Part shown: positions 25,204 to 33,927 of the stretch, one piece after another
How positions within the stretch are numbered: position 1 is the first letter of the stretch
Layout of the letters: each line of letters opens with the position of its first letter
Source of the DNA: Methanocrinis alkalitolerans
GTDB lineage: Archaea; Halobacteriota; Methanosarcinia; Methanotrichales; Methanotrichaceae
DNA: 64,000 bases
Assembly: GCF_029167205.1 (NCBI RefSeq)
Contig: NZ_JARFPL010000006.1
Coordinates: forward strand, 16,184-80,183
Direction: 5' to 3'
Notes under the pieces: generated by a model
Database searches by the model: none
Told to the model about the DNA's origin: nothing
Seen by the model: only the letters and a program-made list of their open reading frames with translations
Program-made: the position numbers and the translations under genes

Positions 25204-25632
25204 ATGTTCTTCGGCCGCGGTAAGGGGGATCTCAGGGCGTTCGTCAGCATAAATTACGGATCCGACCGGATCAGGCAAGTGGCGCTGAAGGTCCCTCCAG
25301 GAACTTCCGTCCTCGATGCTCTGTTGGCCGCCGCCGACGTCGAGATCTCCCGAGAGGAGAGCGCCGTCGGCGGATGCAGGTCGCAGGTCGCCTCCATAGA
25401 CGGCTTCTCAAATGACATCGACCACGTTTGGCTCTACTACGTCTTCGAGAGGGGGGGGTCTAGCTGGCGGATCCCAAAGGAGATGGCCGACGGTCTTATG
25501 GTCTCTGAGGGGATGAGGATCGGCTGGAGGCTCTACAACCTCAAAGAGGGCAGTCCGGTCCCCAAGGAGGGCCCCCTCTGGTCGAGCCGCTGCGCCAGCA
25601 AGACCAGAACCTGCGGACGGAAGTTCTCATGA
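25204..25632 (+). CDS. DUF4430-like small protein
   Basis: This 142-residue protein has GTSVLDALLAAADVE, then an aromatic and Gly-rich region (SNDIDHVWLYYVFERGGSS) and a Cys-containing C-terminus. The pattern resembles DUF4430, a transcobalamin-C-terminal-like ubiquitin fold. No signal peptide is seen, whereas many DUF4430 proteins are exported, so the assignment is tentative. It follows speA by 127 bases and may have its own promoter. Confidence 0.55.
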   Translation: MFFGRGKGDLRAFVSINYGSDRIRQVALKVPPGTSVLDALLAAADVEISREESAVGGCRSQVASIDGFSNDIDHVWLYYVFERGGSSWRIPKEMADGLMVSEGMRIGWRLYNLKEGSPVPKEGPLWSSRCASKTRTCGRKFS

Positions 25633-25796
25633 CGGTGGTGGGGGGGCGCGACCCGCCGGGGACGGGCCCATCCGTCAGCGGACCAAAGCGATGGTCTCTA
25701 TCATCATTATGGAAGGGAGATCGCGGCCGTTGTGGCGGGGCTCCGATAAAACTAAGTACGTTACACCCTTAATCAATTGCTGGAGGAATTCGGCGT

Positions 25797-26195
25797 ATGG
25801 ATGATTATTGGGCAATTTGGAGCGAAAAACTCCAGCAGATCACCATGCCCTATGAAAGTCTCGAAAGGGGGATGGCACCTCCAATACTTCTCGGAGAGGA
25901 CCTCGTCGAGTACTACAGATGCCTTGAGAGGCTGATGATGCCCCTCTCCCTTCTGCAGGAGAACCGGGAGTCTCCGGGGGATCGGCTGATCGGAGCTTGC
26001 GAAGTTCTGGAGGAGAGGCTCGAGATCTTATCGAAGGCCCACCCCTGGTTTTCAGAGGACGAGTCGACTCAGGGGATGATCGACCTTTTGGAGATCCTCA
26101 CCGCGAGGCGTAACGTCGAGGTGGAGGCGGTGGAGGAGAAGATAAGAACCATTGAGAGGAGGATCGTGGAGCTGGAAATGGAGCCCGAACTTTGA
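25797..26195 (+). CDS. Hypothetical helical protein
   Basis: The protein is 132 residues and predicted mostly helical, with a C-terminal coiled-coil-like segment (EVEAVEEKIRTIERRIVELEME). GGAGG lies about 10 bases before the ATG. No family is recognised and no export signal is visible. It is monocistronic by spacing, and a strong hairpin lies 67 bases downstream. Confidence 0.6.
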   Translation: MDDYWAIWSEKLQQITMPYESLERGMAPPILLGEDLVEYYRCLERLMMPLSLLQENRESPGDRLIGACEVLEERLEILSKAHPWFSEDESTQGMIDLLEILTARRNVEVEAVEEKIRTIERRIVELEMEPEL

Positions 26196-26261
26196 CGGTC
26201 GGAGGCCTATGGCAGAAGAGGAGTGCTCTCCGCCCCGAAATGGGGGTAAGAGGGTCGAGTA

Positions 26262-26283
26262 TGCCCCCGCCCTTCCGGGGGCA
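26262..26283 (+). terminator. Strong GC hairpin after the gene at 25797
   Basis: TGCCCCCG and CGGGGGCA pair perfectly over eight bases around a six-base CCCTTC loop. No T-run follows. The flanking GGAGCAC recalls the IS605-like relic at 21188, so an element end is an alternative. Confidence 0.4.
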
Positions 26284-26459
26284 GGAGCACCTCTATCGCC
26301 CTCGATCTTGCGGCGAGGTCGTGCATCTTGAGCATCGAGGGCGCGGACGTTGGTCCTCTGATGGATAGATGGAATGCCTATACACGACAAGCCAAAGTTA
26401 TATTATTCAGTAATAAACTTTTCGGCAGAACTACTACGAAAACTGATCTTCGGCCGATG

Positions 26460-26511
26460 AATAGATCCTCTGATATGGCTTCCGCATGGCCAATAGATCC
26501 TCTGATATGGC
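26460..26511 (+). repeat. 20-bp direct repeat, 32-bp period
   Basis: AATAGATCCTCTGATATGGC occurs at 26460-26479 and again, identically, at 26492-26511. It lies downstream of the tRNA-Asp gene (minus strand). Confidence 0.8.
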
Positions 26512-26566
26512 GAGATGATCTCAGAAGAGGAGGGCGCCAGGTCCCAAAGGTTGCGCCCTCGTTTAA

Positions 26567-26639
26567 CGCCCGGACCGGGAGTCGAACCCGGGTCGAAGCC
26601 TCGACAGGGCTTCATGATAGGCCTCTACACTATCCGGAC
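26567..26639 (-). tRNA. tRNA-Asp (GTC)
   Basis: On the minus strand a 73-base cloverleaf folds with acceptor GTCCGGA/TCCGGGC, anticodon stem AAGCC/GGCTT around CTGTCGA, and a T arm with GTTCGACTC. The anticodon is GTC (Asp), the discriminator is G, and CCA is not encoded. It lies 11 bases downstream of tRNA-Tyr and is probably cotranscribed with it. Confidence 0.95.
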
Positions 26640-26650
26640 TCAAAGCTAGG

Positions 26651-26757
26651 TCCCGCCTCCCAGATTCGAACCGGGGACATCGCGGTAGCCGCACGGTGCA
26701 CCAAAAGGTGCGAAACCTACTACAGCCGCGCACTCTACCAGGCTGAGTTAAGGCGGG
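26651..26757 (-). tRNA. tRNA-Tyr (GTA) with 33-base intron
   Basis: On the minus strand the exons give acceptor CCCGCCT/AGGCGGG (the C1-G72 pair typical of archaeal tRNA-Tyr), D stem ACTC/GAGT, anticodon stem CGCGG/CCGCG and a T arm with GTTCGAATC. The anticodon GTA is at 26721-26723. A 33-base intron at 26687-26719 interrupts the loop one base after the anticodon (position 37/38), the canonical archaeal site. It holds the hairpin GCACC-TTTT-GGTGC. The mature tRNA would be 74 bases. Confidence 0.93.
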
Positions 26758-26780
26758 TCCAACTCTGCAACGCGACTCTC

Positions 26781-26790
26781 GTATTTAGCC
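26781..26790 (-). promoter_or_regulatory. TATA box for the tRNA-Tyr/tRNA-Asp transcript
   Basis: The minus strand reads GGCTAAATAC, centred about 28 bases before the tRNA-Tyr 5' end. This is the expected distance for an archaeal tRNA promoter. Confidence 0.5.
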
Positions 26791-26919
26791 CTTTCGATTC
26801 ATACGGGCGTGACGCATATCCGTTTCCGAAGGGGGAGGATCAGATCTATAAGCGGTCATCCCGGTCTCTTTTGGGGCCGTCTTGGACGGCGACCCTCAGG
26901 CGGAAGGTTTGTGATATCT

Positions 26920-27453
26920 ATGTTGATCGGTCTCATGTCTGACTCTCACGACAACTTTCCCGGCCTCCTGGAGGCGGTGGAGATATTCAAGGAACGGAAC
27001 GTCGATATGATACTTCATGCAGGGGACGTCATAGCCCCGGGCATGTGCTATGCCTTTGAGGGATGGGAGGGCGAGTTGAAACTCGTCTACGGGAACAACG
27101 ACGGAGATAGGACCGGACTCAAGCGGGACTTCGGCCGGGTCGGGGGCGAGTTCCTCGACGACTTCGGCGAGATCGAGGCAGACGGCAGGACCATCGCCCT
27201 CCTCCACGGGACCTACGAGCCTCTGGTGGCGGGGCTCTTGGAGTCGGGCCTCTACGACGTGGTGGTCCGGGGGCACGACCATCACGTGAACGTCGTTCCC
27301 GGAAGAACGCTGATGATCAATCCTGGCGAGGTCTGGGGCCACTTCACAGGCCGAAAGACGGTGGCGATCCTGGACACGAAGTCTCTCGCGACGGAGATCG
27401 TGGAGATGGGGTCTCGACCCTCCATCCTGGATATGACCGGAAGGCGGCCGTGA
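26920..27453 (+). CDS. YfcE/MJ0936-family metallophosphoesterase
   Basis: The protein is 177 residues from ATG 26920 (MLIGLMSDSHDNFPGLLEAV), where the conserved D-x-H block begins; the open frame before it overlaps no conserved sequence. It has HAGDVI, YGNNDGDR (the GN-D/H block) and RGHDHH, a complete two-metal phosphodiesterase centre. Such enzymes hydrolyse phosphodiesters in vitro; physiological substrates are uncertain. It overlaps the next gene by 4 bases. Confidence 0.92.
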   Translation: MLIGLMSDSHDNFPGLLEAVEIFKERNVDMILHAGDVIAPGMCYAFEGWEGELKLVYGNNDGDRTGLKRDFGRVGGEFLDDFGEIEADGRTIALLHGTYEPLVAGLLESGLYDVVVRGHDHHVNVVPGRTLMINPGEVWGHFTGRKTVAILDTKSLATEIVEMGSRPSILDMTGRRP

Positions 27454-27962
27454 CCGGGAGAGAAGAAGGGAGCGATGCCGATCGGAAGGAGGGGATGACG
27501 GAAGGGATCTTTCTTGAGCCCCTCGGCTTCTACCTCCTGGTGGAGAGGCACGAAGGCTGGATCGGGGGGATCAGCTTCTCTGCGGAGAGGCCGAAAGTTC
27601 CCATGCCTCCGGAGGAGAAAGAGGCGATTCTGAGATGCTGGCTTGGAGGCGAGAAGGTCCCCTGGGACCTCCTCGACCTCTCCGGCCTCACCGAGTTCCA
27701 AAGGGAGGTTCTGAGCTTCGTCGCCTCCATCCCTCCCGGCGAGACCCTGACCTATGGGCAGGTGGCCGAAAGGCTGGGCAGACCCAAAGCCGCCAGGGCC
27801 GTAGGCTCGGCCCTTGCTGCCAACCCCTTCCCCCTGATCATACCCTGCCACCGGGTGGTGGGATCAAAGGATATTGGGGGCTACAGTCTGGGCGTCGACC
27901 TGAAAAAGAGGCTTTTGGAAGTCGAGAAGGAGATCTGCCATTTGAATCTACTTTTGGATTAA
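27450..27962 (+). CDS. ogt: Methylated-DNA--protein-cysteine methyltransferase
   Basis: The protein is 170 residues if read from GTG 27450; an ATG at 27495 is an equally good start. The active-site block IPCHRVVGS (acceptor Cys133) and the helix-turn-helix region (TYGQVAERLGRPKAARAVG) are intact. It repairs O6-alkylguanine in a single-turnover reaction. It is convergent with, and overlaps by 4 bases, endonuclease V, so two repair genes share their ends. Confidence 0.93.
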   Translation: MTGREEGSDADRKEGMTEGIFLEPLGFYLLVERHEGWIGGISFSAERPKVPMPPEEKEAILRCWLGGEKVPWDLLDLSGLTEFQREVLSFVASIPPGETLTYGQVAERLGRPKAARAVGSALAANPFPLIIPCHRVVGSKDIGGYSLGVDLKKRLLEVEKEICHLNLLLD

Positions 27963-28642
27963 AAAGAGAACTCGCCGCTCAAAATTCGGCTCTTCACATC
28001 GTTTACATGCTGATGGGCAGCGAAGCACGGCTCTGGAAGCTTGTGGTCCCGCAGATATCGCCGGGCCAGGTCCAGGGCCGACTCGACGGAGACCCCGGTG
28101 CCCGGAGCGACCACGATCGGCCTGCACCTCTTTTTGGAGAGGAGGACGTACCCCACCCGTTCGCCCTCGTAGACCAGGGGCGAGGCGTCGCCCACCCGAT
28201 CGGGCGGATCGAAGGTGCCGCAGAGGACGTTCTTGCTCACGCCTGCGGTGGGGATCTCCAGGGTCACCCCAATGACGCTCGCCAGGCCCGCCCTTCGGGG
28301 ATGGTTGACCCCGCAGCCGTCGACGAAGAGGATGGTGGGCTTCGCCTCAAGCCGCCTGATCGCCTCGACGGCTGCCGGCCCCTCCCGAAAGGATAGAAGG
28401 CCTGGAAGGTAAGGAAAAGAAGTTTCGAGGACCGCCCAGGATTTTGATATCAGCGAAAGAGAGGGGTCTAAGGCGACGGCACCGCTGACCACCATCTCCC
28501 TGCCGTCTTCTCTCGATATGAAGGCCTGGTCGACCCCGGCGACCACCTCTTCGGAGAACCGGTCTTCCAGGACGATCTTGGACGCGATCTCGTCCTGGAG
28601 CGAATATAAACGCCTCCTCTCCTCGGCGGAGGGCGCAGCCAA
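27959..28642 (-). CDS. nfi: Endonuclease V
   Basis: This 227-residue protein has the three acidic active-site residues in order: Asp38 in GVDQAF, Glu87 in SFREGPA and Asp108 in FVDGCGVNHPRRAG. The enzyme nicks DNA (or RNA) one base 3' to inosine after adenine deamination. The start is a TTG directly after the TAG of the PhoU-like gene, so it is translationally attached to the phosphate operon. Its product and the adjacent Ogt are both repair enzymes. Confidence 0.93.
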   Translation of the reverse strand: MAAPSAEERRRLYSLQDEIASKIVLEDRFSEEVVAGVDQAFISREDGREMVVSGAVALDPSLSLISKSWAVLETSFPYLPGLLSFREGPAAVEAIRRLEAKPTILFVDGCGVNHPRRAGLASVIGVTLEIPTAGVSKNVLCGTFDPPDRVGDASPLVYEGERVGYVLLSKKRCRPIVVAPGTGVSVESALDLARRYLRDHKLPEPCFAAHQHVNDVKSRILSGEFSF

Positions 28643-29644
28643 CTACTTCGCCTCGGGATGGGGTGGTATCTGGCTGAGGTTTATCGCGAGCTCGCCGATG
28701 TTCTTGATGTAGTCGAGCATCCGCTCGATGCTGCTGATCACCATCCTCAAAAGGGCTCCCTCGTGCTCTTCAGAGAAGTTGGTGGAGGCGATCATCTGGT
28801 TTATCTGCCTTCTCAGCTGCCGGCTCGACTCGATCACCTCGTTCGCCTTTTCGGAGTTGAGCAAGACGAGGGACGATATCGAGTCCTCGACTTGGTCCAA
28901 CAGCTTGGGGGATATCTGGCCCATCTCCTCGACGATCTCGGCCGGGAGGGTGCAGTCGCACTTCAGGATCATCGCCGCGATCCTGGAGGCGTGGTCTGCC
29001 ATCCGCTCCAGGTTTGTGGCCGCCCGGGTGTAGTTGAAGGCGGTGATGGGGTCGAGGGACTCCTGCTTCACCGAGCCTGACCGCAGGATCTCGGTGAACT
29101 GCCGCGAGACGAGAAGGTAGAGCCGGTCTACGTCGTCGTCCCTCTGGATGACGTCGGCGGCCATCTCCCGGTCGTTGGTCACCATGGCTGTGAGGGCGTC
29201 CTGGATCATCGACCGGACCACCGTCTTGATCCTCCGGAGGGCACGTTCGGACTGGAGCTCCTCCGGGTCGATCAGGTCCTGTATCAGAACCTTGTTGACC
29301 GTCTCCTCCAGGATCTCGGGGCCGATCAGCTTCTGGACGATCTGGTGAATGTCTCTCTTCTGGTCTGCGGTCATGTGGGATGAGGTGACCTCCATCGTCC
29401 TGTACCCTGAGACGTAGCATCCGATGATGTCTCTTATCAGGGGGTCGCCGACCTTCTCGCCGATCTCAAGCCTCGCTACGAGCTCCCTCTCGGACCTGTC
29501 GGGGGATAGGACCAGGGCTCCGTTGTCGCTCTGGTTTATGTATATCAGCGAGCCGGGATGGATCTGGTTCTTTACGGCCCAGACCTTGGGAAGAGAGACG
29601 ATGAAGGTGGACTTTCCCGTCCGTTGCACTTTTCTGGTCTCCAT
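28643..29644 (-). CDS. Phosphate uptake regulator, AbrB-PhoU fusion
   Basis: This 333-residue protein has an N-terminal AbrB/SpoVT-like DNA-binding segment (RKVQRTGKSTFIVSLPKVWA), followed by two PhoU helical domains, with the metal-site pattern NLERMADHASRIA and a related IERMLDYIKNIGELA. In archaea this fusion probably acts as a phosphate-responsive transcription regulator. It lies 15 bases after a conventional phoU. Confidence 0.9.
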   Translation of the reverse strand: METRKVQRTGKSTFIVSLPKVWAVKNQIHPGSLIYINQSDNGALVLSPDRSERELVARLEIGEKVGDPLIRDIIGCYVSGYRTMEVTSSHMTADQKRDIHQIVQKLIGPEILEETVNKVLIQDLIDPEELQSERALRRIKTVVRSMIQDALTAMVTNDREMAADVIQRDDDVDRLYLLVSRQFTEILRSGSVKQESLDPITAFNYTRAATNLERMADHASRIAAMILKCDCTLPAEIVEEMGQISPKLLDQVEDSISSLVLLNSEKANEVIESSRQLRRQINQMIASTNFSEEHEGALLRMVISSIERMLDYIKNIGELAINLSQIPPHPEAK

Positions 29645-29659
29645 AAAAACCCTGCACTT

Positions 29660-30319
29660 TCAGTTGAGATGCTCTCTCTTCGCCTCGACCATGTAGATGA
29701 TGCTCTCGCATATGTTGCATACATGATCTGCGATCCTCTCGAGGTGCTTGTTCACCAGAAGGAGGGGGGTTGCGTCTTCTATGAGGTCGGGGTTTCCGCC
29801 GATGATCTTGAGGAGGGTATCCCTCACCTTCTGGTAGAGGGCGTCCACCTCGTAGTCCCACTTGGTCGTCTCCCGGGCGAGGTTTGCATCGTTCTCCTTG
29901 AAGGCCCGGTTCGCCTGAAGCAGCATCTCTCTGGATATCTCCGCCATCCTGGGTATGTTCTTGAGGCTCTTGACGTGGACCTTGTTTCTGGAGTGGACTA
30001 CGATCCTCGATATGTCCACCGCCAGGTCTCCGATCCGCTCGAGATCTACGCCGATCTTGAGGGTGGTGACTATGAGCCGGAGGTCTTTGGCCATCGGCTG
30101 CTGAAGGGCCAATAGCTGCATGCAACGCTTCTCGATCCTCAGGTTGAGGTCGTTGATCACCTGGTCGTCCCTTATCACCTCTCGGGCCTTCTCGACATCG
30201 TACTCTCTGAGGGCGTCCACCGACTTGGCGACCGCCATATCGACCTCCTCCACCAGCCTCTCCGCGTCCATCTTGAGCTCTTGGAGCTCCCTGTGATAAC
30301 GCTCTCTATAAGGACTCAT
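29660..30319 (-). CDS. phoU: Phosphate signalling protein PhoU
   Basis: This 219-residue all-helical protein has two PhoU repeats with the motifs DLERIGDLAVDISRI and HLERIADHVCNICESI, which bind metal clusters. It links the Pst transporter to regulation and restrains phosphate uptake. It is located 25 bases after pstB. Confidence 0.94.
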   Translation of the reverse strand: MSPYRERYHRELQELKMDAERLVEEVDMAVAKSVDALREYDVEKAREVIRDDQVINDLNLRIEKRCMQLLALQQPMAKDLRLIVTTLKIGVDLERIGDLAVDISRIVVHSRNKVHVKSLKNIPRMAEISREMLLQANRAFKENDANLARETTKWDYEVDALYQKVRDTLLKIIGGNPDLIEDATPLLLVNKHLERIADHVCNICESIIYMVEAKREHLN

Positions 30320-30344
30320 CTCTCCCCCTTATCTATAGATGAAC

Positions 30345-31091
30345 TCATCCGAACCTGCCCGTTATGTAATCCTCGGTGCTCTTCTCTTTCGGGTTCTCGA
30401 AGATCTCTTTCGTCTCCCCGCACTCGATCAGCTCGCCGAGGAGGAAGTAGGCGGTATGGTCTGAGACCCTGGCTGCCTGCTGCATGTTGTGGGTCACGAT
30501 CACCTGGGTGTACGACCCCCTCAGCTCGTCCATCAGCTCCTCGATCTTCGCAGTGGATACGGGGTCGAGGGCGCTGCAGGGCTCGTCGAAGAGGATGACG
30601 TCCGGCTTCATGGCGAGGGTTCTTGCGATGCAGAGCCTCTGCTGCTGCCCCCCCGAGAGCCCCATGGCGGGTTTATCCAGGCGGTCAGAGACCTCTTCCC
30701 AGAGGGCGGCGTCTTTGAGGCTCATCTCTACGATCTTGTCGACGTTCTTCGCTCCGTGGATCCTGGGGCCGTAGGCTATGTTGTCGTAGATGGACATGGG
30801 GAAGGGGTTGGGCTTCTGGAAGACCATCCCGATGTTCTTTCGTAGCTCCACCACGTCCATCTCCCTATCATATATGTCGACGCCGTTGTATAGGACTTCG
30901 CCATCGATCCTGACGATGTCCACGAGGTCGTTCATCCGGTTCAGACAGCGGATGAAGGTGGACTTCCCGCACCCAGAAGGGCCTATCAGGGCGGTAATAT
31001 TATTCTCAGGTATCCCTATAGATATATCTTTAAGGGCGTGGTTATCGCCGTACCACAGGTTCAGGTTCTTCGATTCGATCTTGAATGACAT
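30345..31091 (-). CDS. pstB: Phosphate ABC transporter ATP-binding protein
   Basis: This 248-residue ABC ATPase has Walker A GPSGCGKST, the signature LSGGQQQR, Walker B VILFDEP and the PstB-specific C-terminal region with Glu-rich phosphate-class spacing. It energises phosphate import. Unusually it follows pstS directly (46 bases) with no pstC or pstA between them. Confidence 0.95.
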   Translation of the reverse strand: MSFKIESKNLNLWYGDNHALKDISIGIPENNITALIGPSGCGKSTFIRCLNRMNDLVDIVRIDGEVLYNGVDIYDREMDVVELRKNIGMVFQKPNPFPMSIYDNIAYGPRIHGAKNVDKIVEMSLKDAALWEEVSDRLDKPAMGLSGGQQQRLCIARTLAMKPDVILFDEPCSALDPVSTAKIEELMDELRGSYTQVIVTHNMQQAARVSDHTAYFLLGELIECGETKEIFENPKEKSTEDYITGRFG

Positions 31092-31137
31092 TGTACGACC
31101 CCATAAATGAGCTCGGGCCCGAAATCGCCGTTCGTAT

Positions 31138-32022
31138 TCATGCAGCTCCTTCTACGCTGGAGGCTGCGACCGGGAAGAAGCCCTCCTCCTCAATTATCCT
31201 CTGACCTTCCGGCCCCAGGATGAAATCTATGAACTGGGCCTCGGTCTTGCTCGTCCCGTTCCAGGTGTAGAGGTACAGGGGCCTCGACAGCTTGTAGCTT
31301 CGGTCCTTGACGTTTTCGGCCGACGGAGCGATCCCGTCGATGGCGACGGCCCGGAGGTCTCCGGTGGTGGTGTATCCTATTCCCAGGTATCCGATGGCCT
31401 TATCGCTCTGGACGATGAGGGTCTTTATCTCGGCGTTCTCCATGGCGTTGACCTCGACCCCCTCGGTCTCGGCTCTGATGCTCCCCATGATCATCTCGTT
31501 GAAGGTCTCGCCGGTCCCAGACCCCGGCACTCTGGCGACGGGGAGTATCATCATATCGGGACCGCCGATATATCTCCAGTTATCGATCTCGCCGGAGTAT
31601 ATCTTGGAAACATCTTCAGAAGAGAGCTCCGTCACGCCGGCGTCGTAGACGTCCTTGCTGACGGCTACGGCGATGGCGTCGTAACCTATGAGATGCTCTA
31701 CGAAATGGTCCCCGAACCTTTCGATTTCGGAGTCCTTGACCTCTCGGGAGGCCATGCCGATATCTGAAAGCCCCGAAGCCACGTCCAGGATGCCCCTCCC
31801 AGATCCGCCGCTGCTGACCTGGACCCCGATCTCGTCCTGGGTCATCTTGAACGCCTCCGCGCACCTCTCCGCGGCGGGAAGGACGGTCGTCGAGCCGGTG
31901 ATCACCAGGTTCTCTCTCCCCTCCCGGTCGACGCATCCCGCCGCCATGAGGAGGAGGGCCGCCGCCAGAACCCGAATCCTTCTTGACTTTTCAGGTTGGT
32001 TCAATCGATCAACCTTCATCAT
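31138..32022 (-). CDS. pstS: Phosphate ABC transporter substrate-binding protein
   Basis: This 294-residue PBP-like protein has a lipobox ending at Cys30 (LLLMAAGCVD). The ITGSTTVLPAAERCAEAF and SGGSGRGILDVASGLSDIGMASRE segments are the PstS phosphate-binding loops. The DNA just upstream has two TATA-like elements; the one at 32043-32053 is spaced for a leaderless transcript starting at the ATG. Phosphate-starvation control is likely from the operon content. Confidence 0.93.
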   Translation of the reverse strand: MMKVDRLNQPEKSRRIRVLAAALLLMAAGCVDREGRENLVITGSTTVLPAAERCAEAFKMTQDEIGVQVSSGGSGRGILDVASGLSDIGMASREVKDSEIERFGDHFVEHLIGYDAIAVAVSKDVYDAGVTELSSEDVSKIYSGEIDNWRYIGGPDMMILPVARVPGSGTGETFNEMIMGSIRAETEGVEVNAMENAEIKTLIVQSDKAIGYLGIGYTTTGDLRAVAIDGIAPSAENVKDRSYKLSRPLYLYTWNGTSKTEAQFIDFILGPEGQRIIEEEGFFPVAASSVEGAA

Positions 32023-32042
32023 ACCCTTATATATAGCGTTTT

Positions 32043-32053
32043 CCTATATAGTC
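32043..32053 (-). promoter_or_regulatory. pstS: TATA box, probable pstS promoter
   Basis: The minus strand reads GACTATATAGG about 26 bases before the pstS ATG, consistent with a leaderless mRNA. A second TATA-like CTATATATAAG lies nearer, at 32026-32036. Confidence 0.45.
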
Positions 32054-32112
32054 TCTATACTGGATCCCGACTCCCGGACGGTCGGCTTCAGAGCCCGAGG
32101 CGGAGTCGCGCA

Positions 32113-32125
32113 ATATTTATATAGA
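32113..32125 (+). promoter_or_regulatory. TATA box, probable thermosome promoter
   Basis: ATATTTATATAGA is centred about 50 bases before the TTG start at 32169, leaving a leader with the ribosome site GGGGAGGA. Confidence 0.5.
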
Positions 32126-32168
32126 ACTTCAAACTGCTGATGACCAGAACGAAAGGGGAGGACTCGAT

Positions 32169-33815
32169 TTGGCGGGCTTAACAAACGCTCCTATACTGAT
32201 CCTGAAGGAAGGACATACGCGCGAGACCGGAAAGGACGCTCAGCGGAGGAACATCCATGCGGCTAAGGCCGTGGCGGATGTCTTGAAGACGACCCTGGGC
32301 CCCAAGGGGATGGACAAGATGATGGTGGACGGCACCGGTGACATAGTCATCACCAACGATGGGGCCACCATCCTCAGAGAGATGGATATCGAGCATCCCG
32401 TGGCGAAGATGATCGTAGAGGTTGCCCGGGCACAGGAGGACGAGGTGGGGGACGGGACGACGTCCGCCGTCGTCATCGCCGGAGGGCTCCTTGAGAACGC
32501 CGAGGAGCTGATCAACATAGGTGTCCATCCCACAGTTATAGTCATGGGCTATAAGGCGGCCCAGAATAAAGCCTACGAGTTCCTGGAAGAGATGGCGGTG
32601 GCAGTCTCAAAGGAAGATCTCGGGGTATTGAAGAAGATTGCCGAGACTGCCATGACCGGGAAGGGGATCGAGATCTTCAAGGACATGCTCTCCGACATAT
32701 GCATCGACGCCGCAGCGGCTATCGAGGAGGATGGGAAGGTGGACGTCGAGGAGAGGGTCAAATTCGTCAAGATCTCCGGCGGCTCTGTAAAGGAGACGGT
32801 CCTCATCCACGGCGTCGTCCTGGACAAGGAGAGGCTCAACCCCGATATGCCGAAGAAGATAGAGGGGGCGAAGATCGCCCTCCTCGACAGCACCCTGGAG
32901 CTGAAGAAGCTCTCCACCGACGCCAAGGTTACCATATCCAGCCCCGAAAGCCTCAGCAGCTTCCGAGAGGGGGAGGATGAGGTTCTGAAGGAGAAGGTGG
33001 AGGCGATGGCCAAGGTCGGGGCGAACGTCGTCTTCTGCAAGCAGGGTATTGGAGCTTATGCCTCCCGGTACCTCGCCAACTACGGGATCATAGCTGCTAG
33101 GAGGGTCAGCGACGAGGATTTGAAGTTTATGGCTCTCGCCACAGGAGGTAAGATCGTCACCGACCCCCTGGAGATGAGGGAAGAGGACCTGGGGGCCGCC
33201 GACCTGGTGGGGGAGAAGAAGGTCGGAAAGGAGAAGAAGATGATCTTCGTCGAGGGCTGCCACGGCGCCAGGGCTGTGACGGCGGTCGTCCATGGGTCGA
33301 GCGAGCAGCTCCGGGATAACGTCGAGAGGGCTCTCGAAGACGCCCTCTGGTCTGTGGCGACGGTCCTGGAGTCTAAGAAGATCGTCCCTGGGGGCGGGGC
33401 ACCTGAGATCGAGGTGGCAGAGAGGCTCCGGCAGTACGCCACCACCATCACCGGTAGGGACCAGCTCGCCGTCAGGGCCTTCGCCGACGCCGTCGAGGAG
33501 ATCCCCGTAAACCTGGCCGAGAACGCTGGTTTCGACTCTATAGACGTTCTGGTCGGCCTCAGATCGAGCCACGGCGCCGGAAATAAGGGATACGGCCTCG
33601 ATATAAACACCGGCAAGGCCGCCGATATGATGGCCCAGGGCGTCGTCGAGCCGCTGAAGGTCAAGACCCAGGCTATCAAGTCCGGCACCGCCGCCGCCAC
33701 CCTTGTCCTGCGGGTCGACGACGTCATCGCGGCGAAGGTCGAGGGGCTCAAGCCCAAGCCGGGCCAGAGCCCTCACGACTACACTCGAAGGCCGATGATG
33801 CCCCCCATGATGTGA
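32169..33815 (+). CDS. Thermosome subunit (group II chaperonin)
   Basis: The protein is 548 residues from TTG 32169, with GGGGAGGA 6-7 bases upstream. It matches group II chaperonins throughout: VLKTTLGPKGMDKMMVD, the ATPase motif DGTTS and KIVPGGGAPEIEVA. It forms a double-ring chaperonin with a built-in lid. It ends in PMMPPMM, a short relative of the usual Gly-Met tail. The grpE-dnaK-dnaJ set follows on the same strand. Confidence 0.95.
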   Translation: MAGLTNAPILILKEGHTRETGKDAQRRNIHAAKAVADVLKTTLGPKGMDKMMVDGTGDIVITNDGATILREMDIEHPVAKMIVEVARAQEDEVGDGTTSAVVIAGGLLENAEELINIGVHPTVIVMGYKAAQNKAYEFLEEMAVAVSKEDLGVLKKIAETAMTGKGIEIFKDMLSDICIDAAAAIEEDGKVDVEERVKFVKISGGSVKETVLIHGVVLDKERLNPDMPKKIEGAKIALLDSTLELKKLSTDAKVTISSPESLSSFREGEDEVLKEKVEAMAKVGANVVFCKQGIGAYASRYLANYGIIAARRVSDEDLKFMALATGGKIVTDPLEMREEDLGAADLVGEKKVGKEKKMIFVEGCHGARAVTAVVHGSSEQLRDNVERALEDALWSVATVLESKKIVPGGGAPEIEVAERLRQYATTITGRDQLAVRAFADAVEEIPVNLAENAGFDSIDVLVGLRSSHGAGNKGYGLDINTGKAADMMAQGVVEPLKVKTQAIKSGTAAATLVLRVDDVIAAKVEGLKPKPGQSPHDYTRRPMMPPMM

Positions 33816-33927
33816 GGGGAGCGGTCGAAGTATGCGGGTCCGAGGGGCGTCGGCCGCCCCTCCGGCCCTGCCGATCATAACTTTCCGTCGATCGTCTTCG
33901 GTTCCCCTTGACGATGCGGGGTGGTTT

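Larger units (their letters stand above)
26196..26566. other. Gene-free spacer with hairpin and short direct repeats
   Basis: No coding frame with gene-like composition is seen in these 371 bases. They hold a strong hairpin (26262-26283), an AT-rich stretch near 26390-26420 and a 20-bp direct repeat (26460-26511). The right part is the downstream side of the two minus-strand tRNA genes. Confidence 0.6.

Noticed and set aside
26809..26919. N-terminal extension of the phosphodiesterase
   Set aside because: The 37 added residues are Arg/Gly-rich, upstream of the conserved MLIGLMSDSHDN start, and overlap the tRNA promoter region.
30320..31137. Hidden pstC or pstA between pstS and pstB
   Set aside because: Only 46 bases separate the two genes and no membrane-protein frame lies on either strand nearby.
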